Of a DNA stretch of 64,000 bases, positions 1-7,981 are shown piece after piece. The notes below the pieces were generated by a model. It was not told the DNA's origin and searched no databases. It saw only the letters and a program-made list of their open reading frames with translations. The stretch is from ZC4RG17 sp036380875 (lineage in GTDB: Bacteria > Actinomycetota > Acidimicrobiia > Spongiisociales > ZC4RG35): positions 41,194-105,193 of the forward strand of contig DASVDX010000049.1 of the NCBI GenBank assembly GCA_036380875.1. The letters are read 5' to 3'. How positions within the stretch are numbered: the first letter of the stretch is position 1; the number at the start of each line of letters is the position of its first letter. The translations under genes and the position numbers were made by a program.

Positions 1-780
1 GACTTCCGCCGTCTCAAGCTCGACGAAGTGGTTCCCAACCCGAACCAGCCCCGGACCCATTTCGACGAGGAGGCACTCGCCGAGTTGGCGGCCTCGATCG
101 CGGAAGTAGGCGTGCTCCAGCCCATCATCGTGCGGCCGCTCGACGACGGGAGTTTCGCGCTGATCGCCGGGGAGCGGCGCTGGCGAGCCGCTCGCCAGGC
201 GGGTCTCACCGAGATCCCGGCCGTGATCCGCACCTCCGACGACCAGCACAGCCTCACCGAGGCCTTGATCGAGAATCTCCAGCGCCAGGACCTCGGTCCG
301 CTGGAAGAGGCAGCGGCCTACAAGGCTCTCATGGAAGATTTTGGAATGTCTCACGAGCAGGTGGCGCAGGCGGTCGGGAAGAGCCGGCCGGCGGTGACGA
401 ACACCCTGCGCCTACTACAGCTGCCGGCCGCAATCCAGGGGATGGTGGAGCGAGGCGAGCTGTCGGCCGGTCACGCTCGGGCGCTGCTTTCGATCGAGGA
501 CGCCGCCTATGCCCAACACATCGCGGCGCGGGCGGTGGCCGAAGGGTGGTCGGTGCGGCAGATGGAGGAGGCGGCCCGCGCTCGAGCCGGAACCCCCGCC
601 AATCCAGCCCCGCGCGTACGGGAGATTCGCCCCGTCGAGATCGTCGAACTCGAACAGCGCCTCCGAGATCGGCTGGGCTCCAAGGTCGACATCAAGTACA
701 GAAACCAGAAGGGGAAGGTGGAGATCACCTTCAACTCGTTGGAGGATCTCGAGCGGATCTACCGCCAGTTCTTCACCTAG
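1..780 (+). CDS. parB: Chromosome partitioning protein ParB (5' end outside window)
   Basis: ParB is the CTP-dependent DNA clamp that loads at parS sites and works with ParA to segregate the origin region. The frame is open from base 1 (reading DFRRLKLDEVVPNPNQPR), so the true start lies upstream and the GTG at 28 is internal. Visible hallmarks are the NPNQPR box, the CTP-binding GERRWRAA motif, the ENLQRQDLGPLEEA segment, a helix-turn-helix region (GMSHEQVAQAVGKSRPAVTN) and a short C-terminal dimerisation domain ending in YRQFFT. The gene converges on the CwlM-like gene; the two stop codons overlap within a single CTAG. The family assignment is clear. Confidence 0.96.
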   Translation, partial: DFRRLKLDEVVPNPNQPRTHFDEEALAELAASIAEVGVLQPIIVRPLDDGSFALIAGERRWRAARQAGLTEIPAVIRTSDDQHSLTEALIENLQRQDLGPLEEAAAYKALMEDFGMSHEQVAQAVGKSRPAVTNTLRLLQLPAAIQGMVERGELSAGHARALLSIEDAAYAQHIAARAVAEGWSVRQMEEAARARAGTPANPAPRVREIRPVEIVELEQRLRDRLGSKVDIKYRNQKGKVEITFNSLEDLERIYRQFFT

Positions 781-1739
781 CTCCGCCCCGCACGTCGGAA
801 GAAGTCCTCGACTCCCTCGACGACGGCAACTGCGGTCTTCTCATCGAGATGGGCGGATTCGACGACGATGGCGGGGGCGCGGGTCTCTTTGAGCATCGGA
901 GTGGCCCGTCCCTCGTATTCGATGCCCAACCGGGCGGCGACCGCCTGCGCCAGCATCGCCCCGACCTCGCTGCGCCCGAGATTGGACGAGTAGTAGTAGA
1001 CCATCGGCGGATCCTCGTTGACGCCGAACGAGACGATGAGGTCGGCGCCGAGTCGGTTGGCTCGGCGGGCCCGCAGTCGCTCGGGCATCGTCACGTCGTG
1101 GCTGCGGGATAGGAGGGGCACACCTCCGCGTTCCTGGAGGGCGATGGCAGCGGCGTTGGCGGCGATCCAAGAGGCGGCGGCTTCCGACTCGGTGCGGCAG
1201 GCGGCGTCGATGAAGATCCGGGCGCCGACGATGGTCGGGGGACGGGCACGCAGCCACTCCAACTCCCGGATCGCCTCCCGTCCCGCCCGCAAGGTCGCCC
1301 GCGTCACCAGCCGCAGTTCCGTGATGACTTCGGGACCCACCAACCCGTCTTCTGCCAGGTGGCGGTTGCGCTGGAATTCGAGTACCGCTCGCTGGGTGTC
1401 AGGCCCGAAGACCCCGTCCACCTTGCCGGAATCGAAGCCCAAGCCGTTGAGGCGGCTCTGGAGTTCGGCCACGTCGTCTCCGCGCAACATCGGGCGACGC
1501 AGAAAGAGGAGACGATCACCGAGGCGGTATCCGGCCTCATACAGGGCACGCCACGTCTCGGGACCGACCACGCCATCGGTGTTGAGGCCGCGGCTCCGTT
1601 GGAACTCGATCACCGCCTGGCGGGTTCCGTCGCCGAACTCGCCACGGTGGTCGTCGCCACACATGAGACCGAGCGCGGTCAGCCGGTCCTGGATGTCGCG
1701 GATGGGTTCCCCGGTGTCGCCCAGCCGATACAGGCGCAT
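777..1739 (-). CDS. cwlM: CwlM-like protein: two peptidoglycan-binding domains plus degenerate amidase_3 domain
   Basis: 320 residues with no signal peptide, so probably cytoplasmic. Two PG_binding_1 repeats occupy about residues 1-70 and 80-145; an amidase_3 fold follows from about 170. In mycobacteria the gene at this locus, CwlM, activates MurA in the cytoplasm rather than cutting wall. Here two of the four expected zinc ligands are gone: the usual DPGHGG is DAACRT (Cys181 where His belongs) and the usual SxHxN is SFGVN (Gly239 where His belongs), while Glu294 is kept. The protein also ends without the long C-terminal tail that carries the regulatory threonine in mycobacterial CwlM. I infer a non-catalytic regulator. 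The ATG is preceded by TACCAT and 6 nt, fitting leaderless expression. Confidence 0.85.
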   Translation of the reverse strand: MRLYRLGDTGEPIRDIQDRLTALGLMCGDDHRGEFGDGTRQAVIEFQRSRGLNTDGVVGPETWRALYEAGYRLGDRLLFLRRPMLRGDDVAELQSRLNGLGFDSGKVDGVFGPDTQRAVLEFQRNRHLAEDGLVGPEVITELRLVTRATLRAGREAIRELEWLRARPPTIVGARIFIDAACRTESEAAASWIAANAAAIALQERGGVPLLSRSHDVTMPERLRARRANRLGADLIVSFGVNEDPPMVYYYSSNLGRSEVGAMLAQAVAARLGIEYEGRATPMLKETRAPAIVVESAHLDEKTAVAVVEGVEDFFRRAGRS

Positions 1740-1745
1740 CCGGGC

Positions 1746-1751
1746 ATGGTA
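1746..1751 (-). promoter_or_regulatory. Leaderless -10 element of the cwlM-like gene
   Basis: TACCAT on the minus strand, 6 nt before the ATG at 1739, with no Shine-Dalgarno sequence between. This matches the TANNNT-N6-9-start pattern repeated through the window. Confidence 0.55.
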
Positions 1752-1826
1752 CGGGACTCAGGCCCTAGACGGGTCTGGGTTCGGACGCGCCCGTATCAGA
1801 CCTGACCGAGATCGATGGGTCGGGCG

Positions 1827-2147
1827 TCAGGTCAAGAACTCGGCGAGTTCCTGCTCGAGCGCCGCCTTGGGACGGGCACCGACGATGCGCTTCTTCTCCA
1901 CACCGTCCTGGAAGACGATCATCGTGGGAATGCTCATGACGTCGTAGCGCCCGGCAGCCTGGGGGTTCTCGTCGATGTTGAGCTTGGCGATCGTGATGGA
2001 GTCGTGTTCGGCGGCGATCTCCTCGAGGATCGGAGCGATCATGCGACACGGCCCGCACCACTCAGCCCAGAAGTCGACGAGGACGGGCTTGTCCGAGTTG
2101 ATCATCTCGTCGAACTCGGCATCGGTGATGGTCACAGGTTGGCTCAT
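1827..2147 (-). CDS. trxA: Thioredoxin
   Basis: A 106-residue classical thioredoxin with the redox motif WCGPC at about residues 30-34, the preceding VLVDFWAEW strand, and the cis-proline segment SIPTMIVF. It reduces protein disulfides in the cytosol and is itself reduced by the thioredoxin reductase encoded just upstream on the same strand (31 nt apart). AAGGAG lies before the ATG, so this gene is translated from a normal leader within the operon. The position matches trxC next to cwlM in mycobacteria. Confidence 0.97.
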   Translation of the reverse strand: MSQPVTITDAEFDEMINSDKPVLVDFWAEWCGPCRMIAPILEEIAAEHDSITIAKLNIDENPQAAGRYDVMSIPTMIVFQDGVEKKRIVGARPKAALEQELAEFLT

Positions 2148-2178
2148 CGGGGTGTCTCCTTGTCTTTCGCTCCAGACG

Positions 2179-3108
2179 TCATTCTCGGGCAGCTAGCCAA
2201 CGCTCGGCGTCGATCGCCGCCCGGCAGCCAGTGCCGGCGGCGGTCACCGCCTGTCGATAGTAGGAGTCGGCCACGTCACCGGCAGCGAACACGCCTTCTA
2301 CCGAAGTGCGGGTCGATATGCCGTCTTCGAGGACCACATACCCGGCGGCGTCGAGTTCCAGCTGGCCTTCGAACAGTTTCGTGTTCGGGGTGTGGCCGAT
2401 GGCGACGAAGACGCCGTCCGTCTCCACGTAGCGGGTCTCGCCGGTGACGGTGTCTTCCAACGTCACGCCCTCGACCCCGTCTTCGCCGTGGATCTCCTTC
2501 ACCACGGCGTTCCAGATCACGTCGACCTTGGGGTGCTCCAACGCCCGGCTGGCCATGATCTTCGAGGCCCGGAACTCGTCGCGGCGGTGGACGATCGTCA
2601 CCTGCGACGCGAACTTGGTCAGGAAGAGAGCCTCTTCCATCGCCGAGTCGCCGCCGCCGACCACGATCAGCCTCTTGTCGCGGAAGAAGAAGCCGTCACA
2701 CGTGGCACAGGCGGACACGCCCCGGCCGGTGAGGCGTTGCTCGCCGGGGACGTCGAGCCACTTGGCTGAAGCGCCGGTGGCGACGATGACGGCCTCGGCG
2801 CGGTATTCGTCGGCACCCACCCACAGCCGGAAGGGCCGCTCCGAAAAATCGACCCGGTCGACGTCGACCGTCTGTAGACGGGCTCCGAAACGTTCCGCCT
2901 GCTTGCGGAATCGATCCATCAGTTCCGGGCCCATCACACCGTCGGGAAAACCGGGGTAGTTCTCGACGTCCGTCGTGATCATGAGCTGGCCACCGGCCGA
3001 ATAGCCCTCGAAGACGATGGGGTCGAGGTCGGCGCGGGCGGCATACAGAGCGGCGGTGAGTCCGGCCGGCCCGCTCCCGATGATGGCCAACTTCTCAGTC
3101 GTTGACAC
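2179..3108 (-). CDS. trxB: Thioredoxin-disulfide reductase
   Basis: A 309-residue low-molecular-weight reductase that passes electrons from NADPH through FAD to thioredoxin. The FAD motif GSGPAGLTAALYAARA is at the N-terminus; the active CATC is at about residues 133-136 (VSACATCDGFF); the NADPH motif GGGDSAMEEA follows; and the C-terminal FAD motif is GVFAAGDVADSYYRQAVTAA. The start is GTG, 6 nt after the stop of the upstream small membrane protein, with AAGGAT about 12 nt before it. It is co-directional with trxA and sigM, as in the mycobacterial locus. Confidence 0.97.
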   Translation of the reverse strand: MSTTEKLAIIGSGPAGLTAALYAARADLDPIVFEGYSAGGQLMITTDVENYPGFPDGVMGPELMDRFRKQAERFGARLQTVDVDRVDFSERPFRLWVGADEYRAEAVIVATGASAKWLDVPGEQRLTGRGVSACATCDGFFFRDKRLIVVGGGDSAMEEALFLTKFASQVTIVHRRDEFRASKIMASRALEHPKVDVIWNAVVKEIHGEDGVEGVTLEDTVTGETRYVETDGVFVAIGHTPNTKLFEGQLELDAAGYVVLEDGISTRTSVEGVFAAGDVADSYYRQAVTAAGTGCRAAIDAERWLAARE

Positions 3109-3114
3109 TTGTGT

Positions 3115-3423
3115 TCAATCCTTGCTCCGCTTGCTCCACAACAACGCCCCGGCGATGAGAAATAGTCCCGCCAACACGCCCCAGGCGGCAGCGTCGCTGC
3201 CGAGGGCGATCGCCAGGGCAGCGAAGACCGTCAGGAACAGGAAGATGGCTGCCATCAGCCCGAAGGCGGCGGCGATCAGGCCCAGCGTCGACAGGCGAAC
3301 GACCTTGGCTATCCGGTCGACGGTCATCGCGCGCACGCGGGTAGCGATGTCCTCGAGGAACGTCGCCAGACGGGCGGGGAAATCCTCCATCATCGGCAGG
3401 TTAGCCGCGGTGTGTTCGCTCAC
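3115..3423 (-). CDS. Small two-helix membrane protein (phage-holin-superfamily-like, function unknown)
   Basis: About 102 residues. After an amphipathic N-terminal stretch there are two hydrophobic helices (about residues 46-72 and 78-97) and a basic tail ending SKRSKD. Proteins of this shape are often labelled 'phage holin family' in actinobacteria, but nothing here suggests lysis. I chose GTG at 3423 because it overlaps the stop of the anti-sigma gene as GTGA, the coupling used throughout this operon; an internal ATG (MMEDFP, about residue 11) is an alternative. It lies between the anti-sigma factor and trxB, so it probably belongs to the envelope-stress operon; its role is not known. Confidence 0.7.
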   Translation of the reverse strand: MSEHTAANLPMMEDFPARLATFLEDIATRVRAMTVDRIAKVVRLSTLGLIAAAFGLMAAIFLFLTVFAALAIALGSDAAAWGVLAGLFLIAGALLWSKRSKD

Positions 3424-4220
3424 CCGTTCGGGTACACGACCGAGCAGTCTTCGCTGCGGAGGACCTGCACCGACGGTTCTTCCTGGTTGCCGAAGGCGAA
3501 GAACCACACCCGATCGCCGTCCATCTCGGCCGCCTCGACCGCCAGCAACTGCTCGGTGTCGACCTCGGCCTCACAGGCGAAGGGTCGCTCGATTCCGACT
3601 TCACCGCCGGTGACCCGGTCGAGAAACTCAGCTACCACCTCGGGGAGGTCGGGAGCGGAGAATGCGCGCAAGGCTCGGTCGGTCGTCGCTTCCTCTGGGG
3701 CGCCGGCCTGTTCCGTGTCGTCCGCGGCGGCGCCAGTGGTGGCAGAGGCGCCGCCGTCGGCTGCCATCGGAGTGAACTCATCTGCGGCAGCCGTCGTCGC
3801 GGCGGCGATGGCCGTCTCCTCTTCGGAGCGGGGCAACTCTGCGGTTGTCGACTCCAGCGCCATGTCTCCACCACGGCCACCGAGGAGGACTCCTCCGACG
3901 GCGACGACAGCCGCCAGGACGGCCACGGCGCCCGCCATGCGATACCACCACGCGCCAGACCGCCAGGTGACACGCTCGGCGGCCGGCCCTGTTTGCGAGC
4001 CGTCGATCTCGGTCCAGATCGATTGGCGGAGGCGACGACGCTCCAGATCGGTGAGGCGAGGGGTGAGGTCGTTTCGCACAGCCTCCAAGATGAGGAGGTT
4101 GTCCTCGTAGTACTCGGCGCAGTCCGGGCACGACTCGATCAGTTCACGCGCCGGGGTGGGATCCTCGAGGGTTCCCCGGGCGAAAGCGGCGACGAGATCG
4201 AGGTCATGTCGTTCATGCAT
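3420..4220 (-). CDS. Membrane-anchored anti-sigma factor, partner of the ECF sigma factor
   Basis: About 266 residues from the ATG of MHERHDLDLV (GTGs at 4232 and 4256 are alternatives; the latter overlaps sigM). An N-terminal sigma-binding domain carries CPDC, but the histidine of the usual H-x3-C-x2-C zinc motif is replaced by leucine (LIESCPDC). One transmembrane helix follows (MAGAVAVLAAVVAVGGVLLG), then a Thr/Ala/Glu-rich extracytoplasmic linker and a C-terminal domain with two cysteines (FACEAE, SEDCSV). Its place directly after sigM corresponds to rsmA of mycobacteria. It would hold the sigma factor at the membrane until a signal releases it. Confidence 0.82.
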   Translation of the reverse strand: MHERHDLDLVAAFARGTLEDPTPARELIESCPDCAEYYEDNLLILEAVRNDLTPRLTDLERRRLRQSIWTEIDGSQTGPAAERVTWRSGAWWYRMAGAVAVLAAVVAVGGVLLGGRGGDMALESTTAELPRSEEETAIAAATTAAADEFTPMAADGGASATTGAAADDTEQAGAPEEATTDRALRAFSAPDLPEVVAEFLDRVTGGEVGIERPFACEAEVDTEQLLAVEAAEMDGDRVWFFAFGNQEEPSVQVLRSEDCSVVYPNG

Positions 4221-4239
4221 CGGGTCGCTCACTTGGATG

Positions 4240-4788
4240 TCATCCCCATGCCTCACGGTTCCCGAGAATTCGGGCCAGCTCCTTGCGCGCTCGGTGCAAG
4301 CGGGACTTCACGGTTCCTTGCGCCACCTGGAGGATCTCTGCCACCTCGCCGATGGGGAGACCCTCGACGTCGGCCAGCACGAGTGTCGTTCGGAACTCCT
4401 CAGACAGAGAGGCGAGAGCCGTCGTCAGCCCAGGCCGCAACTCGACCGAGGAGAGGGCGGCATCGACCCGGCGGTCGGGTGGCTCGTAGCCCTCGGGGAG
4501 AGGGTCGGCGGGTCGTCGTTTCATCCTCCGCAACAGGTCGTAGCAGGTGTTCACCGCCACCCGGTAGAGCCAGGTCGAGAACTGGGAATCACCGCGGAAC
4601 TGGTCGGCCTTGCGGAAGACGGTGAGGAAAGTCTCCTGGACCGCGTCGAGGGTGCTCTCGCGGTTGCGCATGATGCGCAGGCAGACAGCGAAAACCCGGT
4701 CCTCATGACGCCGCATGAGCTCGTCGAAAGCTGCTCGGTCGCCGCGGGCGGCGCGAGCCAGAAGATCCGGATCTGCGACGTCTTTCAC
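4240..4788 (-). CDS. sigM: ECF-family RNA polymerase sigma factor, SigM-like
   Basis: A 182-residue group IV sigma factor with region 2 (DELMRRHEDRVFAVCLRIM, then DAVQETFLTVFRKADQF and STWLYRVAVNTCYDLLRR) and region 4 (LSEEFRTTLVLADVEGLPIGEVAEIL ending in GTVKSRLHRARKELA; quoted in parts). It directs RNA polymerase to a stress regulon, probably envelope or redox related given the linked thioredoxin genes and membrane anti-sigma factor. The start is GTG, 8 nt after a TAGCCT -10 element, so the operon appears to begin with a leaderless message. The symbol is by synteny with the mycobacterial trxC-trxB-rsmA-sigM-mviN order. Confidence 0.9.
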   Translation of the reverse strand: MKDVADPDLLARAARGDRAAFDELMRRHEDRVFAVCLRIMRNRESTLDAVQETFLTVFRKADQFRGDSQFSTWLYRVAVNTCYDLLRRMKRRPADPLPEGYEPPDRRVDAALSSVELRPGLTTALASLSEEFRTTLVLADVEGLPIGEVAEILQVAQGTVKSRLHRARKELARILGNREAWG

Positions 4789-4796
4789 CGGGCCTC

Positions 4797-4802
4797 AGGC
4801 TA
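4797..4802 (-). promoter_or_regulatory. Leaderless -10 element of the sigM operon
   Basis: TAGCCT on the minus strand, 8 nt before the GTG of the sigma factor. No Shine-Dalgarno sequence is present. Confidence 0.5.
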
Positions 4803-4838
4803 CCGGCCAGCTCTGGACGCTCTCGACCTGTCTCCGGG

Positions 4839-6149
4839 TCAGCGGAACCGCAGCTCCGAGAGCGACGCCTGGAAATCCCCGTCGCGGGGGGGAAGGTCTG
4901 TGAACCAGATGAGCCATGTGCCGTCGGCCCGGGGCGGCAGCTGGACGGAGGTGGGTCCGGGCTGGGAGTTGAGTCGTCCCAGCACTTCGTAGTCGTCGAG
5001 GTTGTCGGTCGGGCGTGGCGCCCACCTGACCTCGAGTGACGCGCCCGCTCCGAGCCCGCTGAGCTCCAGGATGCGGGGAGTGCCTGACACGCCGACCCGC
5101 ACGCCGACGCCGGGCTTCAGCAACGGGAGGGGATCCAGATAGGTCTCGGTGCGCCACTCCGTGGACGGGTCGCCGTCGAGGAGGTTTTCCACCATCTCGT
5201 CGTTTTCGTCGCCGCCACCGAAGGGGTCGAAGGCCTCGGCGGTCGACACCGACACGTCACCGGTGGCGGCCGGGACCGTCGAGGTGCTCGGTGTCTCGGC
5301 GACGGTGGTGCTCGGAGAAGGGGATGTTCCTCCGGCCTGTTCCGCCGCCGGGGGAGGGGCTATCGGCAGGCTGTCGGGCGTGAACAGGCGGCCCAGGCCC
5401 ACGAGCCCCGCCGCCGCTGCTACGAGGGCGATGGCGGTGAGGAGCAGGCGCCTCGACGGTCGGGGTGATTCCGGTTGGGGCCGGCGCGGCGTGGGGGCGC
5501 TGGCGAAAGCCTCGGCGAGGGTCCGCGCCGACACGTTCGTGGTCCGGCCGGCGCGCAGTATCCGGTCGACATCGCTACTCAGCCCGTCGATCGCCTCCGA
5601 GGGTGGAGTGGTGCCAGGAGGAGAGCCGGTGAGAGCCTCCTCGAGGACTTCAGCCAGGCGGCGGACGTCATCGTGGGGGCCGGCGCCGCGGGACCGGCGA
5701 CCGAAGGCGCCGAGCTTCGCCGGGTGGGCAACGGTGTATGTGATCGCTCCCAGATCGATGCCGCCGTGGACCACCCCGGCCTCGTGGAGGCAGGCCAACG
5801 CCGCGAAGAGGCCGGAGGCATTGGGGAGGAACTCGTCTGGTTCGATGGTGTCGCCGGCGTCGAGGCGGGCTTGCAAAGTGGCGCCGCCGGTCCACTCGGA
5901 CACGGAGTAGGCCCCGTCTTCGACCTCCTCCACCAAGTAGATGGCGGAGAGATGGAGGTGACTGACGGCGGAGGCACGCTGCACGGCGGTGACGAACTCA
6001 CGACGTCGTTCCGGTGAGGCTTCGGGGCCCAGGAGGCGAATGAGCACTGGCCGATCGAGGGAGGTGTCGGTGGCGAGCCACTCCTCGATGTCGTCGTCGC
6101 GTCCGAGACGCACCTCCAGCCGGAACCGATCGGGTATCGCGATCGGCAT
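4839..6149 (-). CDS. Pseudokinase - TM - extracellular beta-sandwich protein (MviN C-terminal half without the flippase)
   Basis: A 436-residue protein at the locus of mycobacterial mviN. Residues 1-215 resemble a Ser/Thr kinase fold with dead motifs: the VAIK lysine is Arg38 (VLIRLL), HRDLKPxN reads HGGIDLGAI (128-136) and DFG reads AFG (148-150). One helix (234-255), a Pro/Ser/Thr linker and a discoidin-like domain follow (NLLDGDPSTEWRTE, ending LSELRFR). Mycobacterial MviN (MurJ) has this same C-terminal series after its 14-helix lipid II flippase; here the flippase part is absent. The start is clear: AAGGAGGAGG precedes the ATG, which shares its A with the stop of the GNAT gene. I infer a regulatory scaffold for wall synthesis that binds a ligand outside. 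Confidence 0.72.
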   Translation of the reverse strand: MPIAIPDRFRLEVRLGRDDDIEEWLATDTSLDRPVLIRLLGPEASPERRREFVTAVQRASAVSHLHLSAIYLVEEVEDGAYSVSEWTGGATLQARLDAGDTIEPDEFLPNASGLFAALACLHEAGVVHGGIDLGAITYTVAHPAKLGAFGRRSRGAGPHDDVRRLAEVLEEALTGSPPGTTPPSEAIDGLSSDVDRILRAGRTTNVSARTLAEAFASAPTPRRPQPESPRPSRRLLLTAIALVAAAAGLVGLGRLFTPDSLPIAPPPAAEQAGGTSPSPSTTVAETPSTSTVPAATGDVSVSTAEAFDPFGGGDENDEMVENLLDGDPSTEWRTETYLDPLPLLKPGVGVRVGVSGTPRILELSGLGAGASLEVRWAPRPTDNLDDYEVLGRLNSQPGPTSVQLPPRADGTWLIWFTDLPPRDGDFQASLSELRFR

Positions 6150-6874
6150 CAGGCCTCCTCCTTGGCGAGGACGTGGAGGCGGGCACCGAGCCGCACGAAC
6201 CCCTCGTCTTCGTAGAGACGAGCGGCGGCGAGGTTCTCGGGCTGGGTATTGAGCAGCATCGTCCGAGCGCCGTGCCGGCGCGCCCAGTCGATCGAAGCCC
6301 GCACCAGGGAGCGGCCGATGCCTCGCCTCGTGTGTTCCGGGTCGACGGCGAGACGTTGCAGGTACGCAACAGCGGCCATCTCCCCGACGATGGCAAAACC
6401 CGCCACCGAGCCGGCGATCTGCACGACGAGGACCGCCGAGGTGGGGGTGGCGGTCATGGCATCGGCGAGGCCGGCTTTGCCGATCCTCCAGATGTGATCG
6501 AAAGCCCTGTCGTCGATGGCAGCCAGGGCGGCGAGGTCGGGCGACTCCTCCTGTGTCACCCTGTGCAGGGGCGGGGGAGGGGGTCGGCGCAGATCCTTCT
6601 CCAACACGACCAACTCGAGGTGGTTCTCGAACCCGGCGCGGCGCCACGGCGAGGACTGTTCGTCGGGCATCGCCGGCGAGAGGACTCTCCGCACGCCGCG
6701 TTCGCCGAGCCAGGCCACACACGCGCCGAGGAAGCGGTCGCCGCCGCGCTCCAATCGCAGTGACGCCAGCTCGGCCGTTTGGTCGTTCCATGGCCGCGCC
6801 TGCGCAGCGGCCCAGCCGCGTCGGAGCCTGACAACGCCCGGCCAGTGGCCTTTCGTGCGGAGTTCCGACTTCAC
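6149..6874 (-). CDS. GNAT-family N-acetyltransferase
   Basis: 241 residues with a C-terminal GNAT domain: acetyl-CoA loop RRGIGRSLV within AVDPEHTRRGIGR, then ARTMLLNTQPEN and the terminal AARLYEDEGFVRLG typical of the family. The N-terminal third looks like a second, worn GNAT-like half. The substrate cannot be read. GTG at 6874 is chosen because TACTCT lies 7 nt before it (leaderless); the frame is open further upstream but runs into the divergent deacetylase gene. It is translationally linked to the pseudokinase gene (TGATG). Confidence 0.8.
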   Translation of the reverse strand: MKSELRTKGHWPGVVRLRRGWAAAQARPWNDQTAELASLRLERGGDRFLGACVAWLGERGVRRVLSPAMPDEQSSPWRRAGFENHLELVVLEKDLRRPPPPPLHRVTQEESPDLAALAAIDDRAFDHIWRIGKAGLADAMTATPTSAVLVVQIAGSVAGFAIVGEMAAVAYLQRLAVDPEHTRRGIGRSLVRASIDWARRHGARTMLLNTQPENLAAARLYEDEGFVRLGARLHVLAKEEA

Positions 6875-6881
6875 ATGTGAG

Positions 6882-6887
6882 AGAGTA
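6882..6887 (-). promoter_or_regulatory. Leaderless -10 element of the GNAT gene
   Basis: TACTCT on the minus strand, 7 nt before the GTG at 6874. It sits in the 18 bp gap between the divergent GNAT and deacetylase genes. Confidence 0.5.
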
Positions 6888-6892
6888 CGGAG

Positions 6893-7912
<1,020 letters not shown>

Positions 7913-7981
7913 GTGTCGGGCATCAAGTCGCGGTGCGAGACGGCCGATATCGCATCGTCGACCACCCAGGAACCACCACTC

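Noticed and set aside
3115..3423. Phage holin label for the small membrane protein
   Set aside because: It sits in a conserved sigma-factor operon, with no endolysin or phage genes; only the two-helix shape is similar.
6150..6791. Upstream extension of the pseudokinase frame to 650 codons
   Set aside because: The extension is out-of-frame shadow of the GNAT gene; the ATG at 6149 has a full Shine-Dalgarno.
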